From positions 62,001-126,000 of the forward strand of contig NZ_JACIDU010000013.1 in the NCBI RefSeq assembly GCF_014196535.1: a DNA stretch of 64,000 nt, in the 5' to 3' direction. The position numbers were made by a program, and so were the translations under genes. This DNA comes from Allorhizobium borbori. GTDB taxonomy: Bacteria > Pseudomonadota > Alphaproteobacteria > Rhizobiales > Rhizobiaceae. The notes under the pieces were generated by a model. It did no database searches. It was not told the DNA's origin and worked only from the letters and a program-made list of their open reading frames with translations. Each line of letters opens with the position of its first letter. Within the stretch, counting starts at the first letter, position 1. Positions 37,275 through 46,124 of this stretch are shown one piece after another.

Positions 37275-40200
37275 TCAGTTTGCCAGAACCCGCTGCGGCG
37301 GAAACAGGATTTCCACAAGGGTTCCCTCATTCGGCGAGGACTGGATGACGAAGGCCGCACGATTGGCCTCGGTCATGGCCTTCGTCAATGGCAGCCCTAG
37401 TCCTGTGCCTTCACCCCGTTTCTGTTGTCCCGAGGTAACCTGCCGGAAAGGCTTCATCGCCTGTTCCAGCTCCGCCCGTGTCATGCCGATGCCGGTGTCG
37501 CGAATGCGCAATGAAACACCGCCACTGGCCTCATAGGAGGTCGAAACCACGATCTGCCCGCCCGATGGCGTGAAGCGGATCGAATTCGCAAGAATATTGA
37601 GGACGATCTGCTTGATCGAACGGAGATCGGCTACAACGGCTGGGACGGATTGCGAAAGCGCGGTGCGGATGATCACGCGCTGGCCGTTCGCCTGCGGTTG
37701 TACCAGAGAAACAGCCTCGGCAATCGTCTCGTTCAGGCTGACGGCGGTGAATTCGAGATCCATCTCGCCCGCCTCGATCTTGGAAATGTCGAGCAGGTCG
37801 TTGACGATGTCGAGCACGTGCCGGCCCGAACGGCCGATATCATTGGCATATTCCACATAGCGCGGATGGCCGATGGGGCCGAAATGCTCGGAGGCCAGCA
37901 GGTCGGAAAAACCGATGATGGCGTTGAGCGGCGTGCGGATTTCGTGGCTGACGCGAGCCAGGAAGTCCGTCTTGTGGGCATTGGCGGTTTCCGCAGCCCG
38001 CTTGGCGTTGCGTAATTCTTCCTCGGAGCGCTTCCACTGGGTAATGTCGCGCATCACGGCGCAATAGCCGTTGGAGGACGTCAATCGCCCGATGGTCATG
38101 AACAGGGGCAGGAAGCCGCCGGATGCTTCGCGGCCGATCACTTCGCGTCCGTCATTCAGCACGCTCATCACGCCATTGCCGGAAAGGCCGGAAAGATAGT
38201 CGGCAACCGCCCGCTGGCTCTCGTGGGCAAACAGCATGACGAAGGGCTTTCCGCGCGTTTCGTCGTTGTCATAGTTGAACAGCGCGCTGGCCGAACGGTT
38301 CATCGAGCGGATTTCACCATCATGGCTGAGAATGACGACGCCATCGGTCGCCGTTTCGAGGATCGAGCGCAGTTCGTCCGCTTCAACGCGCAATTGCGCC
38401 ATGTCCGCAGCGGTCGTATCCGTTGCAACGGCTGCCACAGGGGCGGGTGGCTCGGCCTTTGCCGTCTGCCCCGCTTCGAGCGGCATCAAAGCCAGCATCA
38501 GCGCGGTGGCGCCTTCCCAGCGAATGGATTGCAGCTTTGCCGTTACCGGCACGATCTCGTCATCGGCCCGCACCACCATCATGGTCCCCGGTGCCAGATC
38601 CTTGCCGGAGAGGTCGCCGCGTTGAAGGAGCGCATCGAGCCCACCGACATCGCGCACCGCGTCAAGGTCGTCGTAACCGGTCAGGCGCAGGAACTCCGGA
38701 TTGGCGTGGTAAAGCACATCGCCGGCCAGAACCAGAAGCGCGACGGGCATTTGCGCCAGAACGGCTGGCGTCAGGCCATCGGCAGGCGTGGCCGGGGCCT
38801 CGATCATGTCCGCAGGCGCTTCGGCCTCGGGCTCCATCACCGCTTCTTCCGGTTGCGTTGCCTCGACGGTCGGGGCAGGGGTATCGTTTACAGCCGCCAC
38901 CTCGTCAGGGGTGATCGATTGGTCCTCAACCGTCTCGTTGGCTGGCTCATCCGCCTGACGGAAGGATTCGAGCTTGCGACCGATCTCGCGGAAGGCCGCC
39001 TGTTCGCCGGGTGTCAGGCTTTCAAAGGCCTTGGCGCGGTGCTGTTCCAGGCTGACGATCTTGTCGGACTGCACCGGCGCAGGCGGTTCAACAAAACGCA
39101 GGGCTGGCGGTTCACCTTCCGGCCATTCGGACGGATCTATGGCGTTGATGCTTTCTTGCAGGGAAGGCTTTTCGGAGGCTTCATCCGAGGCCGCGATCGT
39201 CTCTTCAACAGCAATGTCCGCATCGGGACCATCCATCGGGGCAAGATCGTCGGCCACTTCGGACCCGACCTCGACCGCCTCGATCTCCGGATGCAGGTTC
39301 TCGGTTGCCTCGTCGTCGGGCATGGAGAAGACCGATACTTCCGCAACCGGCATCTGCACGTCATCAGCAGCGTCGAAGGTCGTTTCCTCAGCCTCGATGG
39401 GCGCATCCAAGGGGGCGTCGGCGCTATCCGGGGTCGGATCTTCTACGGCTGGAACGACGTCCACCGGCATTTTCTCGGCCGCAATCTCGGTAACACCGAT
39501 GGTCAGTCCGACACCGTTGGCGTCTTCCACCGCATCGCCGGGGCGCACGATGCCGAAGCCCCGGAAGCCATCGAACTCCCGCGAGCGGTCATAGGCGGGC
39601 AGGGCGGCGAGATCGACCGGCACCTTGAGGCGGCTGCCTTCCACCGGCCAGTAGACTGTTTTGCCGGACCAGGTGTCGCGGCGGGCCAACGCTTCGATCA
39701 CCTTACCGTCCGGATCAAGGCCATAGCGCTCGGCCAGAGCGGTGAAGAACTGCCCCTTGACGTCAGCGGCATGCGGTCCGACGGCCTCGGCGAACTCGCC
39801 CGAAATATCGCTGAAACGGCCTTCGGCATCCGTCTTCCACACGAAGCGGAAGGTGCGGCGGTCCGGATCGAACCGGAACGAGGAGAGGGTGGCTTGCACA
39901 TCGGCGGCAGGCGCATCGCTCACAGGCGCAGCCGGAGCCTGCTCGATCTCCAGCGTCGGTTCTTCCGCCATGTCCATAACCGCATCGGCCTCGTCTTCGG
40001 CGGGCTGCGTTTCGATTTCCTCGATCTTGGCGATGGCGGCAAGCGTAGCTTCGTAATCCGGCAGTGGCAGACTTGCCGGTGCCGGCTCGGGCAATGCCAC
40101 GGGCAACGCCGTTTCCGCGGCTGGCTGCAGCGCTTCCACGACGTCCTGTGCAGGCTCGATAATCGTCGGTGCGCCTTCCGTCAGCGTGGCGGTATCGGCA

Positions 40201-40898
40201 ACATCCAGCCGGGTCTCGTCGCTTGCCGGTTCCGGCTCCACGGTCAGGATCAGGTTGAGATCGTGAGAAACACGGGCAATGGCGGCGGGCAGATAACCGC
40301 GCAGGGTGGGAATGGGACGCTTGACCAGCCCGGCGGCGTCGCTGGCAGCCAGAGTGACAAACATGCGCGCCGTCTGCGGTGTCACGCCCAGCGCTTCGAA
40401 ACCGGAAGAGGCGGCGACGAGCGCGCCATCGGCGTCGAGAACGGCCATATGTGTGTCGGGGTCATCGAGGCCGGCCAGCATCTCGCCCGCGCGGCTGGCC
40501 AGAGTGCCTCCAGCCGTCGCGGCGGGGGTCGAAAGCAGAAGCGCGGTCGCGCCATCCACAAGGGTGATAACCTCGGCCGAGGCGCTGACGGTGGTACTGC
40601 GGAAACCGCTCGAAGCGCGCATCAGGAAACTGCGGCTTTCACCCGGTTCGCGCAGCCGGCCGGCGGAAGCCTGAAACTGGCGGAAGAAAACCGACAGGCG
40701 GTCCGGCCCCTGTTCGATGAAATCATAGACCGACGAAAAGCCGAACAGCGCGGCGCCCGCACCATTGGCCCACAACACGCGCTCCATACCCGCGGAAAAC
40801 AGCGCAAGGGCATCACCGGCGGCATAATGTGCGCGCACCTTCTCGTGCACGGCAATATCGATGAACGGATAGTAAGCGTCGACCATGGGGCGATCCAT
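37275..40898 (-). CDS. Large soluble PAS sensor histidine kinase, PdhS/DivJ/PleC-like
   Basis: A 1207-residue kinase with no membrane segment or signal peptide. I start it at 40898, eight bases after a GGA. N-terminal sensory modules (about 1-250) are followed by a long acidic, Pro/Ala-rich, low-complexity stretch (about 250-760) interrupted by PAS-like segments, two PAS domains near 780-960, and a HisKA dimerisation helix with phospho-acceptor His at about 985 (VSHEIRTPLNAIIGFSD). HATPase boxes N (NILANSIRF), G1 (DTGIGM) and G2 (GEGTGLGLPL) complete it. The HisKA resembles kinases that act on the cell-cycle regulator DivK; the position fits PdhS1 of Agrobacterium, as I recall it, but this is unproven. 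Confidence 0.85.
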   Translation of the reverse strand: MDRPMVDAYYPFIDIAVHEKVRAHYAAGDALALFSAGMERVLWANGAGAALFGFSSVYDFIEQGPDRLSVFFRQFQASAGRLREPGESRSFLMRASSGFRSTTVSASAEVITLVDGATALLLSTPAATAGGTLASRAGEMLAGLDDPDTHMAVLDADGALVAASSGFEALGVTPQTARMFVTLAASDAAGLVKRPIPTLRGYLPAAIARVSHDLNLILTVEPEPASDETRLDVADTATLTEGAPTIIEPAQDVVEALQPAAETALPVALPEPAPASLPLPDYEATLAAIAKIEEIETQPAEDEADAVMDMAEEPTLEIEQAPAAPVSDAPAADVQATLSSFRFDPDRRTFRFVWKTDAEGRFSDISGEFAEAVGPHAADVKGQFFTALAERYGLDPDGKVIEALARRDTWSGKTVYWPVEGSRLKVPVDLAALPAYDRSREFDGFRGFGIVRPGDAVEDANGVGLTIGVTEIAAEKMPVDVVPAVEDPTPDSADAPLDAPIEAEETTFDAADDVQMPVAEVSVFSMPDDEATENLHPEIEAVEVGSEVADDLAPMDGPDADIAVEETIAASDEASEKPSLQESINAIDPSEWPEGEPPALRFVEPPAPVQSDKIVSLEQHRAKAFESLTPGEQAAFREIGRKLESFRQADEPANETVEDQSITPDEVAAVNDTPAPTVEATQPEEAVMEPEAEAPADMIEAPATPADGLTPAVLAQMPVALLVLAGDVLYHANPEFLRLTGYDDLDAVRDVGGLDALLQRGDLSGKDLAPGTMMVVRADDEIVPVTAKLQSIRWEGATALMLALMPLEAGQTAKAEPPAPVAAVATDTTAADMAQLRVEADELRSILETATDGVVILSHDGEIRSMNRSASALFNYDNDETRGKPFVMLFAHESQRAVADYLSGLSGNGVMSVLNDGREVIGREASGGFLPLFMTIGRLTSSNGYCAVMRDITQWKRSEEELRNAKRAAETANAHKTDFLARVSHEIRTPLNAIIGFSDLLASEHFGPIGHPRYVEYANDIGRSGRHVLDIVNDLLDISKIEAGEMDLEFTAVSLNETIAEAVSLVQPQANGQRVIIRTALSQSVPAVVADLRSIKQIVLNILANSIRFTPSGGQIVVSTSYEASGGVSLRIRDTGIGMTRAELEQAMKPFRQVTSGQQKRGEGTGLGLPLTKAMTEANRAAFVIQSSPNEGTLVEILFPPQRVLAN

Positions 40899-41109
40899 TG
40901 ACGTTCCTGCAAGACTTATTAACAGATTATTAATAGCCTTGCACGCCTTCAGGGTCCATTCTCTGCGCAAGCCTATCGGGTAACACGGTTAATTGCCCAA
41001 GGGTCTTCCTGGCGTCTGTGTTTTTTTGTAGAATACCGATCGTCAAGGCTTGCAAAAGCGCCGAACACCTCGTATGTGACGGCCCGTAACGCGGTTTTGG
41101 CGTTAATGT
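40899..41109. other. Divergent gap between the kinase gene and tRNA-His
   Basis: The 211 bases hold the kinase promoter on the minus strand (AT-rich at about 40915-40940, TTAATAATCTGTTAATAAG-like on the minus strand) and the promoter of tRNA-His on the plus strand. I see no gene and cannot define either promoter with confidence. Confidence 0.35.
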
Positions 41110-41186
41110 GCGGTTGTAGCTCAGTTGGTTAGAGCGCAGGTTTGTGGCACCTGAGGTCGGAGGTTCGAGACCCCCCAACCGTACCA
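41110..41186 (+). tRNA. tRNA-His (anticodon GTG)
   Basis: A 77-base cloverleaf: acceptor GCGGTTG / CAACCGT, D-stem GCTC / GAGC, anticodon stem CAGGT / ACCTG with loop TTGTGGC (GTG, histidine), variable loop AGGTC and T-loop TTCGAGA, with encoded CCA. The discriminator is A73 and the base before the acceptor is T, so there is no encoded G-1. That is the known alphaproteobacterial departure from normal tRNA-His identity, matched by a changed HisRS. The T-stem GGAGG / CCCCC holds one A-C mismatch (51-63). Confidence 0.96.
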
Positions 41187-41518
41187 TTATTCTCTCTTTC
41201 ATAAAGATGTGCGGTACAGGGTCTTTACCCCTGGCCTGTGTTCGCGCTGTCCTGAATGCGCTTTTCCCTCAATGGCTTCCCCTAAGCCTTCCATCGGCTT
41301 TGCGGCTGTGACGGAGCCCGTTTGAAGGCGGGTGGCCGACCTCATGGTTAAATATCGTCGATACGGTTTAACCGGCCATTCACCACGCCTGCGTGGTTCC
41401 GGGGCAGGCGATGCAATCTTAGCGATTCATTGACTCTTTGATCCCTAATTCTTGTGCGTTCCGATGGTGGAATGGCGCTCGATGCAGAGCGTTCCGTACA
41501 AAATGGGGAATGAGGCAC
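41187..41518 (+). promoter_or_regulatory. Upstream region of the cellulose operon with an inverted repeat
   Basis: No gene is supported in this 332-base gap. A complex dyad lies at 41346-41373: outer arms GGTTAAA / TTTAACC with inner arms TATCG / CGATA around a single T. It could be an operator or an RNA hairpin in the leader. I see no convincing -35/-10 pair. Confidence 0.4.
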
Positions 41519-43777
41519 ATGAAGTGCGCTAAGTGGCCGGCAATTACTGCCGGTGTGACAGGCCTGTTCATGCTGTGGCTACCGCTCAGCTTGCAGGCCC
41601 AGCTTGTAATGAGCTTTGCAGTTCTTGGCTTCATGTTCATCGCCATGAGCCGCCCGGACAACACGTCGTTCCGTCTGGCGACGTTCGTATTCGCTGGCAT
41701 CCTTGCGATGCGCTACGCCTACTGGCGTACCACCGAGACGCTGCCCAGCATCGATGAACCGCTCAATTTCATTCCCGGCATCGTGCTTTACGTCGCGGAA
41801 ATGTACTGCCTGCTGATGCTGGCTGTCAGCTTCTTCATGCTGGCCGATCCGCTGCGCCGCACCGCGCCGAAGCTTTCCGGTCGCGACGACCTGCCGAGCG
41901 TCGACGTCTTCATCCCGACCTATAATGAAGAGCCGGAACTGCTTGCTGCAACGCTTGCCGCCGCCAAGTCGATGATCTACCCGACCGACAAGTTGACCGT
42001 CTATCTGCTGGACGATGGCGGCACCGAGGCCAAGCGCAATCAGGCCGACCCTGAGAAGGCGCTCGAAGCCCTGCGCCGTCACGACCAGCTCAAGGCGCTG
42101 TGCGAGGCGATGGGGGCGATCTACTCCACCCGCGCGAAGAACGAGCACGCCAAGGCCGGCAATCTCAATGAAGGACTGAAGGTCTCGAAGGGCGATCTCG
42201 TCGTTGTGTTCGATGCCGACCACGCGCCGGTCCGCACCTTTTTGCAGGAAACTGTCGGCTACTTCATGGAAGACGAAAAGCTCTTCCTGGCCCAGTCGCC
42301 CCACAACTTCCTGAACCCGGACCCGCTGGAAAAGAACCTGCGCACCTATGCCCGCATGCCCTCGGAGAACGAAATGTTCTACTCGATCATGCAGCGCGGT
42401 CTCGACAAGTGGAATGCGTCCTTCTTCTGCGGTTCGGCTGCCGTTCTGCGCCGCTCGGCGCTGGAGACCACCAACGGCTTTGCCGGTGAATCCATTACCG
42501 AAGACTGCGAAACCGCGCTCGCGCTCCACTGCAACGGCTGGCATTCCATCTATATCGACAAGCCGCTGATCTCGGGCCTGCAGCCGGAAACGCTGGTGTC
42601 CTTCATCGGTCAGCGCATTCGCTGGTGTCAGGGCATGTTGCAGATCCTGCTGCTCAAGCGTCCGTTCATGGCCCATGGCCTGACGGTGCCGCAGCGCTTC
42701 GCCTATGCCGGCATCAACCTATTCTGGCTGTTTCCGCTGTCGCGCCTCACCTTCATGTTCGCGCCGCTGCTCTATATCTTCTTCTCGCTGGAGATCTACG
42801 AGTCGAACATCTACGAATTCGCCTCCTACGCCGTCACCTACATGGTCGCGTCCATGGCGATGCAAAGCTACCTCTTCGGTCGCGTCCGCTGGCCGTGGGT
42901 GTCGGAACTCTACGAATATGTGCAGTCGGTCATGCTGGCCGGCGCCATCGTCAGCGTCGTGCGCAATCCGCGCAAGCCGACCTTCAACGTTACGGCCAAG
43001 GGCCAGACGCTGGACAAGAGCGGCCTGTCGCCGATTGCCGGTCCCTATATCGCGATCTTCCTCGTGCTTCTGGCCGGCGCTGTCTACTCCGTCTGGCGCT
43101 ACATGACGGAACCGTTGGCCGGCGATCTGCTGATGATCGTGGCTGGCTGGAACGTCATCAATCTCGGCCTCGCCGGCGCCGCCCTCGGTGTCGTTGCCGA
43201 ACGCCGCGAACTGCGTCGCAACCAGCGTCTCAAGATCAAGCGCCGGGCGCTGCTGCACAGGGATGGCACGGTCTACACCGCCATCATCGAGGATGTGTCC
43301 AACGGTGGCATTGCCCTGCGCTTCGATGGCCAGCAGCTTCCCGTCAATCTCAACGAGGAAACGAAGGCCACTGTCGAACTGCGCCGGAACGGTCGCGCTC
43401 TGACCTTCGATGTCGTCGCCCGGTCGCGCCGCCATCTGGAGCAGGGGGAAGTCTTCGGCTTTGCCTACGAGGAACGCACGCCGGAGGTCTTCATGGCCAT
43501 CGCCGATCTGATGTACTCGGAACAGGCCGTCCTGCAGGAACGCATGACCCGCCGCCAGGTGCCGATCGGCTTCTTCAAGGGTACGGCTCGTTTTGCGCTG
43601 TGGTCCTTCACCGAAACGCTGCGCTGCACGCGCTATGCGCTCGGCCTCATCCATGAACAGCCGGTCGTTTCCCGCCCTGATGCTCCGATCACCATCCGAG
43701 AAAAAGCCGGCACCTCCATCGTCACAGAGTTTCCGGACGCGCATCCGATGTTCAGGGAGGGCCAGATCTATGGCTGA
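41519..43777 (+). CDS. bcsA: Cellulose synthase catalytic subunit BcsA
   Basis: The inner-membrane GT2 synthase that polymerises UDP-glucose to beta-1,4-glucan and extrudes it. Numbered from 41519 (752 residues), the catalytic motifs are DDG at 165-167, DAD at 232-234, TED at 327-329 and QRIRW at 365-369. Several helices flank them. The C-terminal PilZ domain keeps RxxxR (R566, R570) and DxSxxG (D592-G597), so c-di-GMP should activate it. GGGG lies ten bases before the chosen ATG; 41510 is an alternative. bcsB overlaps its end by eight bases. Confidence 0.94.
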   Translation: MKCAKWPAITAGVTGLFMLWLPLSLQAQLVMSFAVLGFMFIAMSRPDNTSFRLATFVFAGILAMRYAYWRTTETLPSIDEPLNFIPGIVLYVAEMYCLLMLAVSFFMLADPLRRTAPKLSGRDDLPSVDVFIPTYNEEPELLAATLAAAKSMIYPTDKLTVYLLDDGGTEAKRNQADPEKALEALRRHDQLKALCEAMGAIYSTRAKNEHAKAGNLNEGLKVSKGDLVVVFDADHAPVRTFLQETVGYFMEDEKLFLAQSPHNFLNPDPLEKNLRTYARMPSENEMFYSIMQRGLDKWNASFFCGSAAVLRRSALETTNGFAGESITEDCETALALHCNGWHSIYIDKPLISGLQPETLVSFIGQRIRWCQGMLQILLLKRPFMAHGLTVPQRFAYAGINLFWLFPLSRLTFMFAPLLYIFFSLEIYESNIYEFASYAVTYMVASMAMQSYLFGRVRWPWVSELYEYVQSVMLAGAIVSVVRNPRKPTFNVTAKGQTLDKSGLSPIAGPYIAIFLVLLAGAVYSVWRYMTEPLAGDLLMIVAGWNVINLGLAGAALGVVAERRELRRNQRLKIKRRALLHRDGTVYTAIIEDVSNGGIALRFDGQQLPVNLNEETKATVELRRNGRALTFDVVARSRRHLEQGEVFGFAYEERTPEVFMAIADLMYSEQAVLQERMTRRQVPIGFFKGTARFALWSFTETLRCTRYALGLIHEQPVVSRPDAPITIREKAGTSIVTEFPDAHPMFREGQIYG

Positions 43778-46124
43778 TATCAAACGCATGTCGCTTGCTG
43801 CGGCGGTGTTTGCCGCCTCCACAGCGCTCGCAGGTCCGGCAGCAATCGCCGCCGATCTCAAGCTCTTTGCCACAGCCGATGTACCCGCATCCCGGCAGCA
43901 GCCCGTGACGAGCATCCTGCCACTGCTGCAGCCCTTTCCGGGCGAGCCGCGTGCCGCCAATACCCGCACGACGCTTGTTCCCTTCGAACAGGCAACGAGC
44001 GCCATGCGGCTTGCGGGCGAGGATGACAGTGCGGTTCTCACCTTCAGCCTGACGGGCGCCCAGCGCGCGGCGGGCGGGCAGTTGCAGCTCAGCTATCGCA
44101 ACGCGGTTTCCGTTCTGCCGGAAAGCGGTGTGGTCGATGTGGAGGTCAACGGCAAGGCTCTTGGCTCCTTCGCCATCCGCTCCCCGAACGGCTTCGCGCC
44201 GGAAACGGTGGCGGTTTCCGCCGACCTTCTGCGTGAAGGCCGCAACGAGGCGCGCATCCGCGTTCGCCAGCATCATCGCGTCGATTGCTCGCTGGAGGCG
44301 TCCTACGAACTGTGGACCGAATTCGACCCGGTGACGAGCGGCTTCATCGCCCAGACGGCTGGCGGCTTCCGCACAGTGGCGGATCTCCTGTCCGTCGGGC
44401 GTTCTGAAGGCGGCGTGACCGATATCCGCCTCGTCATGGGGGACAAGGCAACGGCTTTGGCCGCCAATGAAAGCCTGGCGCTCATCCAGTCGCTGGCGCT
44501 TTATCTCAACCGTCCCGACATCGCGGTCTCCGTCGGCTCCGAACCGGGGCAGGGAGCGGGCATCGACATCTATGTCGGATCGCCGGAAACCTATCGGGCC
44601 TCACCCGCGATCGCGGCGATGCTCGACAATGCCCCGGACGGGCTTTCGGTGCGCGATGCTGCCGCTGGCCGCGCGGCACTTCTGCTTGTCGGCACGGGTC
44701 GGGAAGATATCGAGGCCAAGCTGGTCGATGCCGTCAGCGGACCGATGCGCGCAGGCTTCGACAGCGGTGTGCATGCGGCAAGCTTCCGCCGGCTCGTGGC
44801 CGAACCCTCCAGCCGCTATACGCTGAAGGACACGGGCTATCGCACCCAGCCCTTCGCCGGTCGTCTGTCCAACCTGCATTTCGACATCGAAATGCCGGCG
44901 GATTTCTATCCGGCGGAATATGGCGCCATTGATTTCGCTCTCAAGGGGGCAACCGCACCGGGCCTCAAGCCGGGCGCGCAGCTTCTGGTCAGGGTCAATG
45001 GCAACGCCGTGCGCTCCTATCCGTTCCGCGATGCACGCGGCGAGGAGTTTAATGGCAAGCGGCTGGAACTGCCGCTGCGGGCCTTCCATCCGGGCGTGAA
45101 CCGGGTTGAAATCATCGCCGAGTTGCCGGTCGAAAGCGATGCGGCCTGCGCGCCGCAGGCCCGTGACGACAGCCGTCCGCGTTTCATCCTGCTGGATGAA
45201 TCCGAACTGCACGTTCCGGCTCTTGCCCGCATCGGTCGCCTGCCGGATCTGGCCGCCTTCTCCGGCTCGGCCTATCCCTTCACGGCTGGCAAGCCGTTCG
45301 ACATTTTCCTCGACAATTCCGATCCCCGCACACTGGGGGCCGCGATGACCATGATGGCGCGGCTCAGCCAGTCGGCCCGCGCGCCGCTTTCGGGCGAGAT
45401 CACCTTCTCGCAGCCGGAAGAAGGGCGTCACCGCGATGCGCTGGTCATTTCCTCCGGCCTGTCGCTGGCGGCGCTTGCTCCGGCCAAGGGCGCGCGTGTG
45501 GCAATGGCGCAGTCGGGTCCCGGCGGGCTCGATCCTGTCACGACCGCTTCGGTGGCGGATGTCGCGCTGGCAACGGCCACGGCAGCAGGCGATTCCCGCT
45601 CGCTGCTCGAGGCCTTTCACTCATCGACCGCGCTGGAACGTGAAAACCTGTCCATCACGGACAAGCTTTCGGACTGGGCCCGTCGGGCAGCGGGCCGCTT
45701 CGGTCAATGGCTGCATTATGGCAATGGCACCCACTCCGCCGACGATACGAGCGGCGCCCTGGCCACGCTGACCCAGAGCCGTTCGCCGCTTGGCTCGGCC
45801 ACCTGGACGGTGGTCAAGGCCGCCAATCCGGCGGATCTGGAAAAGGGCGTTGTCCGTCTCACGGCGCCCGCTGCCTGGCAGGCGCTGGAAGGTGGCACAG
45901 CCACCATTGGCGCCGAAAACCTCGAACTGGTCACCCATGCCGCCGGCGCGCGGTATGTCTATGACCTGTCCGACATGGGCTTCCTGAACCTGCGTCGCAT
46001 CGTTGCGGCGTGGTTCTCCGATAATTTCCAGTTCTACATCGTGCTGCTGATCGGGCTGATGACCGGGGTCGCGCTCTGGCTGGGCCGCATCGTGCCGCGG
46101 ATGGGCGTGAGGACAGAAAAATGA
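43770..46124 (+). CDS. bcsB: Cellulose synthase regulatory subunit BcsB
   Basis: The periplasmic partner of BcsA, anchored by one C-terminal helix that completes the synthase. The 784-residue product has a signal peptide (cleavage likely after AIAA near residue 28), carbohydrate-binding and flavodoxin-like domains, and a C-terminal helix (about 755-775, FYIVLLIGLMTGVALWLG). GGGAGG lies nine bases before the ATG, which overlaps bcsA. Its stop overlaps the next start as ATGA, so no room exists for a BcsZ endoglucanase gene between them. Confidence 0.92.
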   Translation: MADIKRMSLAAAVFAASTALAGPAAIAADLKLFATADVPASRQQPVTSILPLLQPFPGEPRAANTRTTLVPFEQATSAMRLAGEDDSAVLTFSLTGAQRAAGGQLQLSYRNAVSVLPESGVVDVEVNGKALGSFAIRSPNGFAPETVAVSADLLREGRNEARIRVRQHHRVDCSLEASYELWTEFDPVTSGFIAQTAGGFRTVADLLSVGRSEGGVTDIRLVMGDKATALAANESLALIQSLALYLNRPDIAVSVGSEPGQGAGIDIYVGSPETYRASPAIAAMLDNAPDGLSVRDAAAGRAALLLVGTGREDIEAKLVDAVSGPMRAGFDSGVHAASFRRLVAEPSSRYTLKDTGYRTQPFAGRLSNLHFDIEMPADFYPAEYGAIDFALKGATAPGLKPGAQLLVRVNGNAVRSYPFRDARGEEFNGKRLELPLRAFHPGVNRVEIIAELPVESDAACAPQARDDSRPRFILLDESELHVPALARIGRLPDLAAFSGSAYPFTAGKPFDIFLDNSDPRTLGAAMTMMARLSQSARAPLSGEITFSQPEEGRHRDALVISSGLSLAALAPAKGARVAMAQSGPGGLDPVTTASVADVALATATAAGDSRSLLEAFHSSTALERENLSITDKLSDWARRAAGRFGQWLHYGNGTHSADDTSGALATLTQSRSPLGSATWTVVKAANPADLEKGVVRLTAPAAWQALEGGTATIGAENLELVTHAAGARYVYDLSDMGFLNLRRIVAAWFSDNFQFYIVLLIGLMTGVALWLGRIVPRMGVRTEK

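Noticed and set aside
38223-40901. A long open frame on the plus strand opposite the histidine kinase gene
   Set aside because: It is antisense to a gene with clear HisKA and HATPase motifs, reads as low-complexity Arg/Gly/His-rich protein, and follows from the high GC and codon bias of the true strand.
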